Assembly: GCF_032121415.1 (NCBI RefSeq)
Contig: NZ_CP135079.1
Location: forward strand, 434,001-498,000
DNA from: Streptomyces parvus
GTDB lineage: Bacteria; Actinomycetota; Actinomycetes; Streptomycetales; Streptomycetaceae
Direction of reading: 5' to 3'
Length of the DNA: 64,000 nt
The first letter of the stretch is position 1. Every line of letters starts with the position of its first letter. The position numbers and the translations under genes are program-made. This document shows positions 43,826 to 52,283 of this stretch, piece after piece. The notes beneath the pieces were generated by a model. The model saw nothing but the letters and a program-made list of their open reading frames with translations. It had not been told where the DNA came from and ran no database searches.

Positions 43826-44528
43826 GGATCACCACCAGTTCCTCCCTGTCCAGCCGGTCCCGCAGCAGGCCCCGCTCCCGCAGCCAGGCGGCCCGGCGGC
43901 GGGTGACCGGTCCGAACGGAATCGTCACCCGGTCGGTCACGGAGACGTCGAGACCGGCCGCGGACAGCCTGTCGACCGTCTCCTCCGGGCGGCTCAGCCC
44001 CGACTGGACCAGCAGGAGCAGACCACCGGGGCGCAGGGCGGCGAAGGCGTCGTCGCAGATGCGGTCGAGGATCACCCGGCCGTCGGGGCCCGCGTCCCAG
44101 GAGCGGCCGGGCCCGTGGCGCGGCACGGCCGGGCCGGGGGCCGGAACGTACGGGGGGTTGCTGACGACGGCGTCGAACGTACGGCCCGGCAGGGCCCGGA
44201 GAAGGTCTCCCCTGCGTACGGTGACGGGCAGCCGGGCGAGCGCGGTGTTCAGCCGTGCGGACGCCACGGCGCGGCGACTGATGTCCACCGCGGTGACGCG
44301 GGCGCCGAGCCGGGCGGCGTGCAGGGCCAGCGCACCGGTCCCGGTGCACAGGTCCAGCAGATCCGTGCCCGGCCCGATCCCCTCGCGGCGCATGGCGAGG
44401 GCCAGCAGAAGCGTGTCGGTCTGCGGGCGGTACACCCCCGGAAGCCGCACGATGCGGCCCGGACGCGGGGCCGCCCCGCCCGTCGCCGGGGCCGTGACGG
44501 CAGTGTCCGGCAGGGCTTGGGGTGTCAT
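43809..44528 (-). CDS. HemK/MTQ2-like methyltransferase
   Basis: 239 residues. Motif I is DLCTGTGALALHAARLGARV, motif IV is the N-type VSNPPYVPAP, and an LLLLVQSGLSRPEE strand follows. NPPY is typical of glutamine/asparagine N-methyltransferases (HemK, MTQ2-like), but small-molecule enzymes of this group exist. The ATG at 44528 has GAGGA about 8 nt upstream; the longer frame upstream lacks homology. It is first in a three-gene overlapping operon with CDGSH and iron-oxidase genes, which favours a pathway-specific substrate over release factors. Confidence 0.83.
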   Translation of the reverse strand: MTPQALPDTAVTAPATGGAAPRPGRIVRLPGVYRPQTDTLLLALAMRREGIGPGTDLLDLCTGTGALALHAARLGARVTAVDISRRAVASARLNTALARLPVTVRRGDLLRALPGRTFDAVVSNPPYVPAPGPAVPRHGPGRSWDAGPDGRVILDRICDDAFAALRPGGLLLLVQSGLSRPEETVDRLSAAGLDVSVTDRVTIPFGPVTRRRAAWLRERGLLRDRLDREELVVIRGRKE

Positions 44529-44572
44529 CGGGTCGTCCTCGCCCTCGGAGAGCCGAACCCCTCGGCCGCCGT

Positions 44573-44749
44573 TCAACGGCCGGACGTCCCGTCCGGGCGG
44601 TCCCACCGCTCCAGACGGACCGCGTCGGCCTGCCGACGCCGTCCCTCGTCCCTGCGGCCCTGGTCGTCGAGCGCCTTGCCGTCCGACTCCTCGGCCAGGC
44701 CGCGGGCCTTCAGGATCTTGGCCCGCAAGATCCTGCGTACGTCGCGCAT
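44573..44749 (-). CDS. Small basic/charged protein of unknown function
   Basis: 58 residues starting MRDVRRILRAKILKARGLAE and continuing with LDDQGRRDEGRRRQADAVRL; almost all helical and charged. I chose ATG 44749 because AGGAGG lies 5 nt before it; an in-frame ATG at 44797 would give 74 residues but its RBS is too close. It lies 44 nt before the methyltransferase start and may lead that operon. A weak SigB-like match (GTTT-N14-GGGTCA, about 44907-44884 minus) lies upstream. No family recognised. Confidence 0.6.
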   Translation of the reverse strand: MRDVRRILRAKILKARGLAEESDGKALDDQGRRDEGRRRQADAVRLERWDRPDGTSGR

Positions 44750-44987
44750 CGTGTCCTCCTGTGCGGTCAGCAGTAGTTCCACCGTCGAGCGGTTCATGTC
44801 TCCTCGCCAGCGGGGCAGAGCCGCCGGAGGTGGTCCGTCACCGGGCGGTCCGGTGCTCGGTGGCTCGCGCCGCTGTATCGGAGTGACCCCGTACGGCTCC
44901 GCCAAACGTGCGATCCGCCGTTCGGGGGGGCGTCGTAGGCTGAACCTGCCGTTCCGACCGACTGACAGGAGACCGAGGGCCGCGGAG

Positions 44988-45205
44988 AGTCCCACCGACG
45001 CGACGGTGGCGGAGGTCGTCGCCGAGCTGGCCGCGCTGGAGGACCCGCGGGCCCGCGCGGTGAACGAGAAGCACGGCGACGATCACGGGGTGAACCTCGG
45101 CAAGCTGCGGGCCGTCGCGAAGCGGCTGAAAACGCAGCAGGAGCTCGCGGTCCGGCTGTGGGAGACGGGTGTGACACCGCGGCGATGCTGCTGGCGCTCG
45201 ACCTC
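44988..45205 (+). pseudogene. AlkD-type DNA alkylation-repair gene remnant
   Basis: The frame reads DATVAEVVAELAALEDPRAR, AVNEKHGDDHGVNLGKLRAV and KRLKTQQELAVRLWETG, the N-terminus of the HEAT-like AlkD family. At about 45166 the similarity shifts frame: DTAAMLLALDL follows in another frame, so an indel has occurred. Nothing recognisable follows. Normal members have about 220 residues. AGGAG lies upstream but no ATG remains in place; a GTG at 45006 is the nearest in-frame start. Confidence 0.7.
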
Positions 45206-45379
45206 TCCGGGCTGTACGTCCCCGTACGCACCGGACTGGATCCGAACCGTCCCCTGCGGAGAGGCGAGGACGGCACCGGGCGCCGCTGTGCCGCCCACGC
45301 CGGTTCCCCGCGCCCGCCGCACCGCCGCCGGCCCCGTCCTGCTCTTAGGGTCTCGACGTCCCCGCGGCGCCGGGCAGCC

Positions 45380-46525
45380 TCAGAGCCGGCTGACGACCCG
45401 CCGTTCCGGGCCGGCCTCCCGGTGGATGGGCTCCCTTCCCCCGGTCAGCGGCAGGCCCGTGCCGCCGCGCCGGGCCGCGACGATCTCGGCCGCGATGGCC
45501 AGTGCCGTCTCCTCCGGCGTACGGGCTCCGAGGTCCAGGCCGATGGGCGACCGCAGCCGCTCCAGCTCGACGTCGCCGAGGCCGGCCTCGCGCAGCCGCC
45601 GGGTCCGGTCCTCGTGGGTGCGGCGCGACCCCATCGCGCCGACGAACGCGGCGGGCATCCGCAGCGCCTCCGTGAGCAGCGGTACGTCGAACCGGGCCTC
45701 GTGCGTGAGGACGCACAGGACGGTACGGGCGTCGGTGCGGGTGCGCCGCAGATAGCGGTGGGGCCAGTCGACGACGACCTCGTCGGCTTCGGGGAACCGG
45801 GCGGGCGTGGCGAAGACGGGCCGGGCGTCGCACACCGTCACATGGTGGCCCAGGAACTTGCCGGCCCGGACCAGCGCGGCTGCGAAGTCGACCGCACCGA
45901 AGACGATCATGCGGGGCGGCGGGACGCTGGTCTCGACGAGCAGGGTGAGTCCGCCCGGGCAGTGCGAGCCGTCCTCGGAGAGGGCGACGGCGCCGGTGCG
46001 GCCGGAGTCCAGCAGGGCCGCTGCCTCGGCCGCCGCCGTACGGTCCAGCTCCGGGTGGCCGCCGAGCCCACCCTCGTGGGAGCCGTCGGCGCGGACGAGC
46101 AGGGGACGCCCCAGGAATCCGTCCGGGCCGTCCACCACCCGGGCGAGAGCCGCCGCCTCACCGGACACCGCGGCGGACAGCGCGGCCCGCAGCACCTCGC
46201 GCTCCGGTGCGCCGGGCCGTACCGGCGTGACCATGATGTCCAGGACGCCGCCGCAGGTCAGGCCGACGGCGAAGGCGTCCTCGTCGCTGTAGCCGAACCG
46301 TTCGCGAACGCTCTCGCCCGTTGCCAGGGCCTGCGCGCACAGTTCGTAGACCGCGCCCTCCACACAGCCGCCGGAGACGGAGCCGATCGCTGTGCCCTCG
46401 CTGTCGACGGCGAGGGCGGCCCCCGGCCCGCGTGGCGCGCTGCCGCCGACGGAGACGACGGTGGCGACCGCGAACTCCCGGCCCTCCGCCATCCATCGGT
46501 GCAGCTCACCGGCGATGTCAAGCAT
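45380..46525 (-). CDS. XdhC/PaoD-family molybdenum cofactor insertion chaperone
   Basis: 381 residues. The N-terminal XdhC_CoxI domain has TVVSVGGSAPRGPGAALAV and SVSGGCVEGAVYE; the C-terminal Rossmann-like part has MIVFGAVDFAAALVRAGKFL, VLTHEARFDVPLLTEAL and FVGAMGSRRTHEDR. XdhC proteins mature the molybdenum cofactor of xanthine dehydrogenase-family enzymes. ATG at 46525 overlaps the Mo-subunit stop by 8 nt. Gene order 2Fe-2S, FAD, Mo, XdhC equals the E. coli paoABCD operon. It is the last gene of the minus-strand operon. Confidence 0.88.
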   Translation of the reverse strand: MLDIAGELHRWMAEGREFAVATVVSVGGSAPRGPGAALAVDSEGTAIGSVSGGCVEGAVYELCAQALATGESVRERFGYSDEDAFAVGLTCGGVLDIMVTPVRPGAPEREVLRAALSAAVSGEAAALARVVDGPDGFLGRPLLVRADGSHEGGLGGHPELDRTAAAEAAALLDSGRTGAVALSEDGSHCPGGLTLLVETSVPPPRMIVFGAVDFAAALVRAGKFLGHHVTVCDARPVFATPARFPEADEVVVDWPHRYLRRTRTDARTVLCVLTHEARFDVPLLTEALRMPAAFVGAMGSRRTHEDRTRRLREAGLGDVELERLRSPIGLDLGARTPEETALAIAAEIVAARRGGTGLPLTGGREPIHREAGPERRVVSRL

Positions 46526-48671
46526 CCAGCGCTCCCCCGGCGGGCTGCGGCCCGGTCGCGGCGAGGACCCGGTCGGGGCGGATCGGCAGATTCCGGTGGC
46601 GTACGCCGGTGGCATGCCAGACCGCGTTGGCGACGGCCGCCGCCGCGCCCACGATGCCGATCTCCCCGACGCCCTTGATGCCGACCGGGTCGTCCGGGTC
46701 GTGGTCGTCCACCCAGTCGACCTCGATGGCGGGGGTGTCGGCGTGCGTGGCCACGTGGTAGCCCGCGAGGTCGGGGGCGTAGTGGCCGCCGGTGTTGCGG
46801 TCGCGGACCGCCTCCTCGTGCAGGGCCATGGAGATGCCCCAGGTCATCCCGCCGACGAGCTGGTTGCGGGCGGTGAGCGGGTTGACGATCCGGCCCGCCG
46901 CGAAGATGCCCAGCATGCGCCGCACCCGGATCTCGCCGGTGGCGGTGTCCACGGCGACCTCGGCGAACTGGGCGCCGAAGGAGTGGCGTTCCTTCTGCGC
47001 GAGTGCCCCGAGGGCCTCGGTGGTGTCGGACCGCACGGTGATCCCCTCCGGCGGGATGGATGGGGTCATCGCGAGCCGCTCCCGCAGTTCGGCGGCGGCC
47101 GCCGTGACCGCCCAGGCCCAGGAGCGGGTGCCCATGGATCCGCCGGCGATCATCGCGGGGCCGAAGTCGCTGTCGCCGATGCGGACCCGGACCTGTTCCG
47201 GTGCGGTCTCCAGCGCGTCGGCGGCGATCAGGGTGAGCGCGGTGCGGGCTCCGGTGCCGATGTCGGCGGCGGTGATGCGTACGGTGAAGGAGCCGTCCGC
47301 CTCGGCCGTGACCAGGGCCGTCGAGGGGGCGGCCCCGGCGCCGAAGGAGGCCGCCGCCGTGCCGGTGCCCAGCAGCCAGCGTCCCTCGCGGCGGATGCCG
47401 GGGCGCGGGTCGCGGTCCGCCCAGCCGAACCTGCGGGCTCCCTCGCGGAAGCAGGCCGCGAGGTTGTTGCTGCTGAACGGGAGTCCCGAGACGGGGCCGA
47501 CGTCCGGCTCGTTGCGCAGGCGCAGCTCGATCGGGTCGATGCCGCCGCGTTCGGCGAGTTCGTCGAGGGCCGCCTCGATCGCGAAGGACCCCGGGGCCTC
47601 CCCCGGTGCGCGCATCCAGGTCGGGGACGGCACGTCGAGCCGGACGACGTGGTTGGCGGTGCGGTGGGCGTCGGCGTCGTACAGCACCCGGGCCACGCCC
47701 GCGCTGGGCTCGACGAACTCGTACACCGTGGACGTCTGGTTCAGCGATCGGTGTTCCAGGGCCAGCAGCCGGCCGTCGGGGGCCGCGCCGAGCCTGACCC
47801 GCTGGGTGGTGGGGCTGCGGTAGCCGCCCAGCGAGAACGTCTGACGCCTAGTCAGCACCACGCGTACGGGACGTTGCAGGGCGGTGGCGGCCATCACGGC
47901 GGACACCTGGTGGGCGCGCAGCCCCTTGCTGCCGAAGCCGCCGCCGATGTGTTCGGAGCGCACCCGCACCGAGGAGGGGTCGAGCGAGAACACCGTGGCC
48001 AGTTCGCCCTGGACCCAGCCGGCGCCCTGGTTGGAGTCGACGACCTCCAGCCGGCCGCCCTCCCACCGGGCGGTCGCCGCGTGCGGCTCCATCATGCTGT
48101 GCTGCTCTTCGGGGGTGGTGTACTCCGCGTCCACCACGAACGCGGAGGCGGCCAGTTGGGCGTCCAGGTCGCCCTTCTCCGTCTCGGCGGGCATATGGCC
48201 GGCGGCGGGGTAGGCGCCGGGGTGGCCGGCGTGGAACGCGGTGTCGTGCGGCTCCTGGTCGTACGACACCACGAGCGCTTCGGCCGCCTCCCTGGCCTCC
48301 TCGGGGGTCTCGGCGACGACCAGCGCGACCGGCCAGCCGGCGAACGGCACCCGGTCGTGCTGGAAGACGGCGCAGGTCGGGTCGGGCGGGGTGCCGAGCA
48401 TGCCGACGTAATCGACGTTGAGGCGGGGGGCGTTGCCGTGGTGCAGCACGGTGAGCACGCCCGGCATGGCGAGGACCGGGGCGGTCTCCACATCGAGGAT
48501 CCGGCCACGGGTGACGGTGGACAGCACGAGCCAGCCGTGGGCCAGCTCCGCGAAGGGGATCTCGCCCGCGTAGCGCGCGGCACCGGTGACCTTGTCGCGG
48601 CCCTCGACGCGGGTGCGGGCGGTGCCGACGGCTCCGCGAAGCGCCGAAGGGCCCGGGGTGGTGGTCGTCAT
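46518..48671 (-). CDS. Aldehyde oxidoreductase molybdenum-binding subunit (PaoC/YagR-like)
   Basis: 717 residues, xanthine dehydrogenase-family large subunit. GRDKVTGAARYAGEIPF starts the domain, HSMMEPHAATARWEGG, SEHIGGGFGSKGLRAHQV and GSMGTRSWAWAVTAAAAEL are pterin/Mo-site regions, and VKGVGEIGxxG-like IKGVGEIGIVGAAAAV near the C-terminus carries the active-site Glu. Length is close to E. coli PaoC. The ATG overlaps the FAD-subunit stop (ATGA). Likely oxidises aldehydes in trimer with the other two subunits. Substrate range cannot be read. Confidence 0.88.
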   Translation of the reverse strand: MTTTTPGPSALRGAVGTARTRVEGRDKVTGAARYAGEIPFAELAHGWLVLSTVTRGRILDVETAPVLAMPGVLTVLHHGNAPRLNVDYVGMLGTPPDPTCAVFQHDRVPFAGWPVALVVAETPEEAREAAEALVVSYDQEPHDTAFHAGHPGAYPAAGHMPAETEKGDLDAQLAASAFVVDAEYTTPEEQHSMMEPHAATARWEGGRLEVVDSNQGAGWVQGELATVFSLDPSSVRVRSEHIGGGFGSKGLRAHQVSAVMAATALQRPVRVVLTRRQTFSLGGYRSPTTQRVRLGAAPDGRLLALEHRSLNQTSTVYEFVEPSAGVARVLYDADAHRTANHVVRLDVPSPTWMRAPGEAPGSFAIEAALDELAERGGIDPIELRLRNEPDVGPVSGLPFSSNNLAACFREGARRFGWADRDPRPGIRREGRWLLGTGTAAASFGAGAAPSTALVTAEADGSFTVRITAADIGTGARTALTLIAADALETAPEQVRVRIGDSDFGPAMIAGGSMGTRSWAWAVTAAAAELRERLAMTPSIPPEGITVRSDTTEALGALAQKERHSFGAQFAEVAVDTATGEIRVRRMLGIFAAGRIVNPLTARNQLVGGMTWGISMALHEEAVRDRNTGGHYAPDLAGYHVATHADTPAIEVDWVDDHDPDDPVGIKGVGEIGIVGAAAAVANAVWHATGVRHRNLPIRPDRVLAATGPQPAGGALDA

Positions 48672-49660
48672 CGGGCGTCCTCCCCGGCGAGTTCGGTCAG
48701 GACGGAGACCACGAGATTGCGCATGAGGGTCACCTTGTATCCGTTGTGGGGCAGCGGCCGGGCGGTGGCCAGCTCGGCGTCCGCGGCGGCGGCGAAGGTC
48801 GCGCCGTCGGCCGGTGCGCCGGTCAGGACGGCTTCGGCCGCACGGGCGCGCCAGGGGCGGGAGGCGACGGCTCCGAGGGCGAGGCGCGCTTGGCGTACAC
48901 GCCCGTCCTCGATGGTGAGCGCGGCGGCGACGGAGCCGATGGCGAAGGCGTACGAGGCGCGCTCGCGCACCTTGCGGTAGCGGGAGCGGCCGGCGGCGGG
49001 CGCGGCGGGCAGGGTCACATGGGTGATCAGTGCGCCGGGCGGCAGGGCGGTCTCCCGGTGCGGGGTGTCGCCGACGGGGAGGTAGAAGTCGGTGATCGGG
49101 ACGTCGCCGGGGCCGTCGGCGCTCTCGTAGGAGACGACGGCGTCGAACGCGGTGAGGGCCACTCCCATGTCGGAGGGGTGCACGGCCACGCAGTGGTCGG
49201 AGGCGCCGAGGACCGCGTGGTTGTGGTGTTCGCCCGCGACGGCTGGGCAACCGCTGCCCGGGGCCCGCTTGTTGCAGGGCTGCGACACATCGGTGAAGTA
49301 GCCGCAGCGGGTGCGCTGGAGGAGGTTGCCTCCGACGGTGGCCATGTTGCGCAGCTGCCCGGAAGCTCCGGCCAGCAGGGCCTGGGTCAACGCCGGGTAG
49401 TGACGGCGGACTTCGGGGTGGACGGCGAGGTCGCTGTTGGTGACGGTCGCCCCGATGCGCAGGCCGCCGTCAGCCGTGGGTTCGATGCGGTCCAGGGGGA
49501 GTTCGCGGACGTCGACGAGGAGGGCGGGGCGTTCCACGCCGGTCTTCATCAGGTCGACGAGGTTGGTGCCGCCGCCGAGGTACCGCGCGTCCGGGTCGGC
49601 GGCGAGCAGGGAGACCGCGCCGGTGACGTCGTGGGCGCGCTGATAGCCGAACTCCCTCAT
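48668..49660 (-). CDS. Aldehyde oxidoreductase FAD subunit (PaoB/YagS-like)
   Basis: 330 residues. The FAD motifs are YLGGGTNLVDLMK and ATVGGNLLQRTRC. Between them and the C-terminal domain lies RCGYFTDVSQPCNKRAPGSG followed by CPAV and SDHCVAVHPSDMGVAL: four cysteines in the arrangement of the extra [4Fe-4S] cluster found in PaoB and hydroxybenzoyl-CoA reductase beta subunits. The ATG at 49660 overlaps the Fe-S subunit stop. The cluster makes the PaoB assignment stronger than a generic xanthine dehydrogenase. Confidence 0.88.
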   Translation of the reverse strand: MREFGYQRAHDVTGAVSLLAADPDARYLGGGTNLVDLMKTGVERPALLVDVRELPLDRIEPTADGGLRIGATVTNSDLAVHPEVRRHYPALTQALLAGASGQLRNMATVGGNLLQRTRCGYFTDVSQPCNKRAPGSGCPAVAGEHHNHAVLGASDHCVAVHPSDMGVALTAFDAVVSYESADGPGDVPITDFYLPVGDTPHRETALPPGALITHVTLPAAPAAGRSRYRKVRERASYAFAIGSVAAALTIEDGRVRQARLALGAVASRPWRARAAEAVLTGAPADGATFAAAADAELATARPLPHNGYKVTLMRNLVVSVLTELAGEDAR

Positions 49661-50241
49661 GCGGCGGCCTCCCCGGCGGCGTCGGTGGTGTGCTGCCCGG
49701 CGGCCTGTTCCTCGGCGGCACGGGCGACGGCCTGGACGATCGAGACGTAGGCGCCGCAGCGGCACAGGTTGCCGCTCATCCGCTCGCGGATCTCCTCGGG
49801 CGTCAGCGGTGGTGGTCCCGCCTCGGGAGCCGGGTCGTCGGTGACGGCGCTCGGCCAGCCGGCCGCGTGTTCCTCGATGACGGCGATGGCCGAGCAGATC
49901 TGGCCGGGCGTGCAGTAACCGCACTGGTAGCCGTCGAGATCGAGGAAGGCCCGCTGGACGGGGTGCAGTTCGTCACCCTCGGCCACGCCTTCGATGGTGG
50001 TGATCTCGCGGCCCTCGGCCGCGACCGCGAGGCTGAGGCAGGAGACGACGCGGCGCTGGTCGACCAGGACCGTACAGGCGCCGCACTGCCCCTGGTCGCA
50101 GCCCTTCTTGGTGCCGGTGAGGTCGAGGCGCTCGCGCAGGGCGTCGAGGAGGGTGGTGCGGTGGTCGATGGGCAGGTGGTGCTTCTCGCCGTTGATGTTC
50201 AGGGTGATCGCACGGGACGTCGACGAGGGCGCTGGGGCCAT
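49657..50241 (-). CDS. Aldehyde oxidoreductase 2Fe-2S subunit (PaoA/YagT-like)
   Basis: 194 residues. The plant-type ferredoxin cluster is in GCDQGQCGACTVLVDQRRVV; the second 2Fe-2S cluster is formed by QCGYCTPGQICSA and GNLCRCGAY. No Tat signal is apparent, unlike E. coli PaoA, so the complex is probably cytoplasmic. ATG at 50241 has GAAGG upstream. It is the first gene of a four-gene operon with 4-8 nt overlaps throughout, divergent from a TetR gene. Confidence 0.88.
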   Translation of the reverse strand: MAPAPSSTSRAITLNINGEKHHLPIDHRTTLLDALRERLDLTGTKKGCDQGQCGACTVLVDQRRVVSCLSLAVAAEGREITTIEGVAEGDELHPVQRAFLDLDGYQCGYCTPGQICSAIAVIEEHAAGWPSAVTDDPAPEAGPPPLTPEEIRERMSGNLCRCGAYVSIVQAVARAAEEQAAGQHTTDAAGEAAA

Positions 50242-50330
50242 GTTCAGCCTTCTCTGGTGTCGGGTGACGAGGAGAACCCGGGCCTCGGTCGGTGACCGCC
50301 GGCCCCGGCCGGGAGTAAAGTAGCCCTAAC

Positions 50331-50344
50331 CGGACCACTGTCCG
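50331..50344. promoter_or_regulatory. TetR operator, distal copy
   Basis: CGGACCACTGTCCG: CGGAC/GTCCG arms. It is 33 nt from the better copy at 50363, in the divergent TetR/aldehyde oxidoreductase promoter region, whose GC is lower than that of the genes. Confidence 0.6.
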
Positions 50345-50362
50345 CTTACCTGGAAAACGTAA

Positions 50363-50376
50363 CGGACAGCTGTCCG
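50363..50376. promoter_or_regulatory. TetR operator, proximal copy
   Basis: CGGACAGCTGTCCG is a perfect 14-bp palindrome flanked by AA and GTT, 61 nt before the TetR start. With the copy at 50331 it gives two sites, suggesting two dimers control both directions. Confidence 0.7.
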
Positions 50377-50436
50377 GTTAACAAGGACGGGTTTCGGCCA
50401 CGCACCCCGACCCCGGCCATGCCCCGAGGAGGATCC

Positions 50437-51021
50437 GTGTCCCAGCAGCCGAAGAAGGACACCGCCCTGCGTTCGGACGCTCAACGCAACCGCGAGCGCA
50501 TCCTGCGCGTGGCCACGGTCGAACTGACGCTGCGCGCGGATGCCCCGCTGAGCGCGATCGCCAAGAAGGCGGGGGTGGGGCAGGGCACCTTCTACCGCAA
50601 CTTCCCCCACCGGGAGGCACTGGTCCTGGAGGTCTACCGCTACGAGATGCAGCAGGTCGCCGACGCGGCGTGCGAGTTGCTGCAGACCCGCCCGCCGGAG
50701 AGGGCCCTGCGCGAGTGGATGGACCGGCTCGCCCGCTTCGCGATGACGAAGGCGGGTCTCGCGGACGCGATCCGGTTGGTGACCAGCGCGCCGGGCGGAC
50801 CCGCGAAGCCCGGCCCCACCCCGGTCATGGACGCGGCCGGAACCCTGCTCCGCACCTGCGAGGAGGCCGGTGCCATCCGCCCCGGGGTGACGCCGGACGA
50901 CTTCTTCCTCGCGATCGCCGGTCTCTGGCAGATCGATCCGCGCGAGGACTGGGAGCCGAGGGCCGGCCGGCTCCTGGATTTCGTCATGGACGGCCTGCGC
51001 GTGGGGGCGCCCGGCGGGTGA
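50437..51021 (+). CDS. TetR-family regulator of the aldehyde oxidoreductase operon
   Basis: 194 residues. HTH region: RNRERILRVATVELTLRADA and LSAIAKKAGVGQGTFYRNFP; C-terminal helices form the ligand/dimer domain, ending with DDFFLAIAGLWQIDP. I chose GTG 50437 because GAGGAGG lies 4 nt upstream; an ATG at 50419 has no RBS. Divergent from paoA-like gene with two palindromic sites between, so it very probably represses that operon and itself. Confidence 0.88.
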   Translation: MSQQPKKDTALRSDAQRNRERILRVATVELTLRADAPLSAIAKKAGVGQGTFYRNFPHREALVLEVYRYEMQQVADAACELLQTRPPERALREWMDRLARFAMTKAGLADAIRLVTSAPGGPAKPGPTPVMDAAGTLLRTCEEAGAIRPGVTPDDFFLAIAGLWQIDPREDWEPRAGRLLDFVMDGLRVGAPGG

Positions 51022-51125
51022 CCGGACCGCCCCCCACCGTTGTCACAGGGCCATGTGATGATGCCCCGTGAGCTGAGCGGACCTGGGGAGGGACCGCGTG
51101 CGGACACAGAAGCGGGAGCGGTGAG

Positions 51126-52226
51126 TTGAGCAAGGGTGGGGCGTCCGTACCGGACGAGGAGTGGGAGCGGTTCCTGAGGGAGTCCGAGGCCGGCAGCCCG
51201 GGCGCGCCCGAGGAACCCTCGGCGCGGGCCCGGATGGTGACCCGGCGACTCCAGGAGGAGCCCGGACCGCCGCAGGGGTGGCGGACGCATCAGCCGCCCC
51301 GGCCCCGGCGCGCCAAGGGCTGGTACGCGGCCGGCCTGGCGGTCGTCGTGGTCCTGCTGGTCGCCGTGGCCGTCGCCCCCGGCCGGATCGTCGGCTGGTT
51401 CGACGGCGGGGACGCGGTGGGCCCCCTGCCTCTGGCCGCGGAGTCGGAACGCCCGGACGGGCCGCCCGCACAGGAGGGGGAAGGACCGCTCCCCACCCCG
51501 GAGGAACCGTTCGCAGGATCCCCGGCGGCACGGTGGGCCGACGGCGCGGCAGGCATCCATCTGCCCGCGCCACGGGCGACCGGCTGGATGAGCGAGGCGG
51601 AGGTGGGCAAGGCGCTGGAGCGCACCCGGGACTTCCTGGCCGCCTCCGGCCTCGACCCCGCCGTGCTGCGCGGCGAGCGGCCCACGAAGGCCCTGGCGCT
51701 CATCAACCCGCACCAGGCGGACGTGCGGGACTACTTGGAGAAGGCGTTCCGCACGCCCGACCGCGAGAACGACCCCCTCCTGCTGTTCAGCCGCTTCCGG
51801 TCCGCCGATGTGCGGCCCGTGGGGGACGTGGTCAAGACGCGTGGCCGCGTCACCTTCCGGGAGGGCGAGAAAGGTGCGGTGGAGATGTCCACCGACGTCA
51901 CCTACGTATACCCGGTCATGCGCACCTCGGGCGACGACGAGGTCGCGCGCACCATCGTGCGCCGTGAGGTGGTGATGAGCTGGGACGACCCCGCGAAGAT
52001 AGTGATCGAGCCGGGGACGTTCTCCCTCGTCTCCTACAAGGTGGACACCACCAACGGCGGTTGCGACACCTCAACCGGCTATCTGGTCCCCGCGTTCCTC
52101 GCCGACCGCACGACCGCCGACGGCGGCGACGGCCCGGCGGTCGACCCGTACGACCGCAGCACGCCGATCGGGGAACGGATGCGGGAGGGCGACGGAGAGG
52201 GCTGCGACACCGCCACCCGTTCCTGA
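51126..52226 (+). CDS. Single-pass membrane protein, Streptomyces-type, unknown function
   Basis: 366 residues. About 60 charged residues lead to one TM at about 66-87 (GWYAAGLAVVVVLLVAVAVA), followed by an outer domain of about 270 with Pro/Glu-rich linker and conserved-looking GLDPAVLRGERPTKALALIN, LFSRFRSADVRPVGDVVKTR and VTYVYPVMR. The start is probably TTG at 51126, with GGGAG about 9 nt upstream; no ATG/GTG fits the frame nearby. Topology is N-in, C-out. No catalytic motif seen. Confidence 0.72.
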   Translation: MSKGGASVPDEEWERFLRESEAGSPGAPEEPSARARMVTRRLQEEPGPPQGWRTHQPPRPRRAKGWYAAGLAVVVVLLVAVAVAPGRIVGWFDGGDAVGPLPLAAESERPDGPPAQEGEGPLPTPEEPFAGSPAARWADGAAGIHLPAPRATGWMSEAEVGKALERTRDFLAASGLDPAVLRGERPTKALALINPHQADVRDYLEKAFRTPDRENDPLLLFSRFRSADVRPVGDVVKTRGRVTFREGEKGAVEMSTDVTYVYPVMRTSGDDEVARTIVRREVVMSWDDPAKIVIEPGTFSLVSYKVDTTNGGCDTSTGYLVPAFLADRTTADGGDGPAVDPYDRSTPIGERMREGDGEGCDTATRS

Positions 52227-52283
52227 GCCTGGCCGGCCCACGTCGGCGCAACGGAGCCGAGCCGCACGGTGGGCCCGCCCGGT

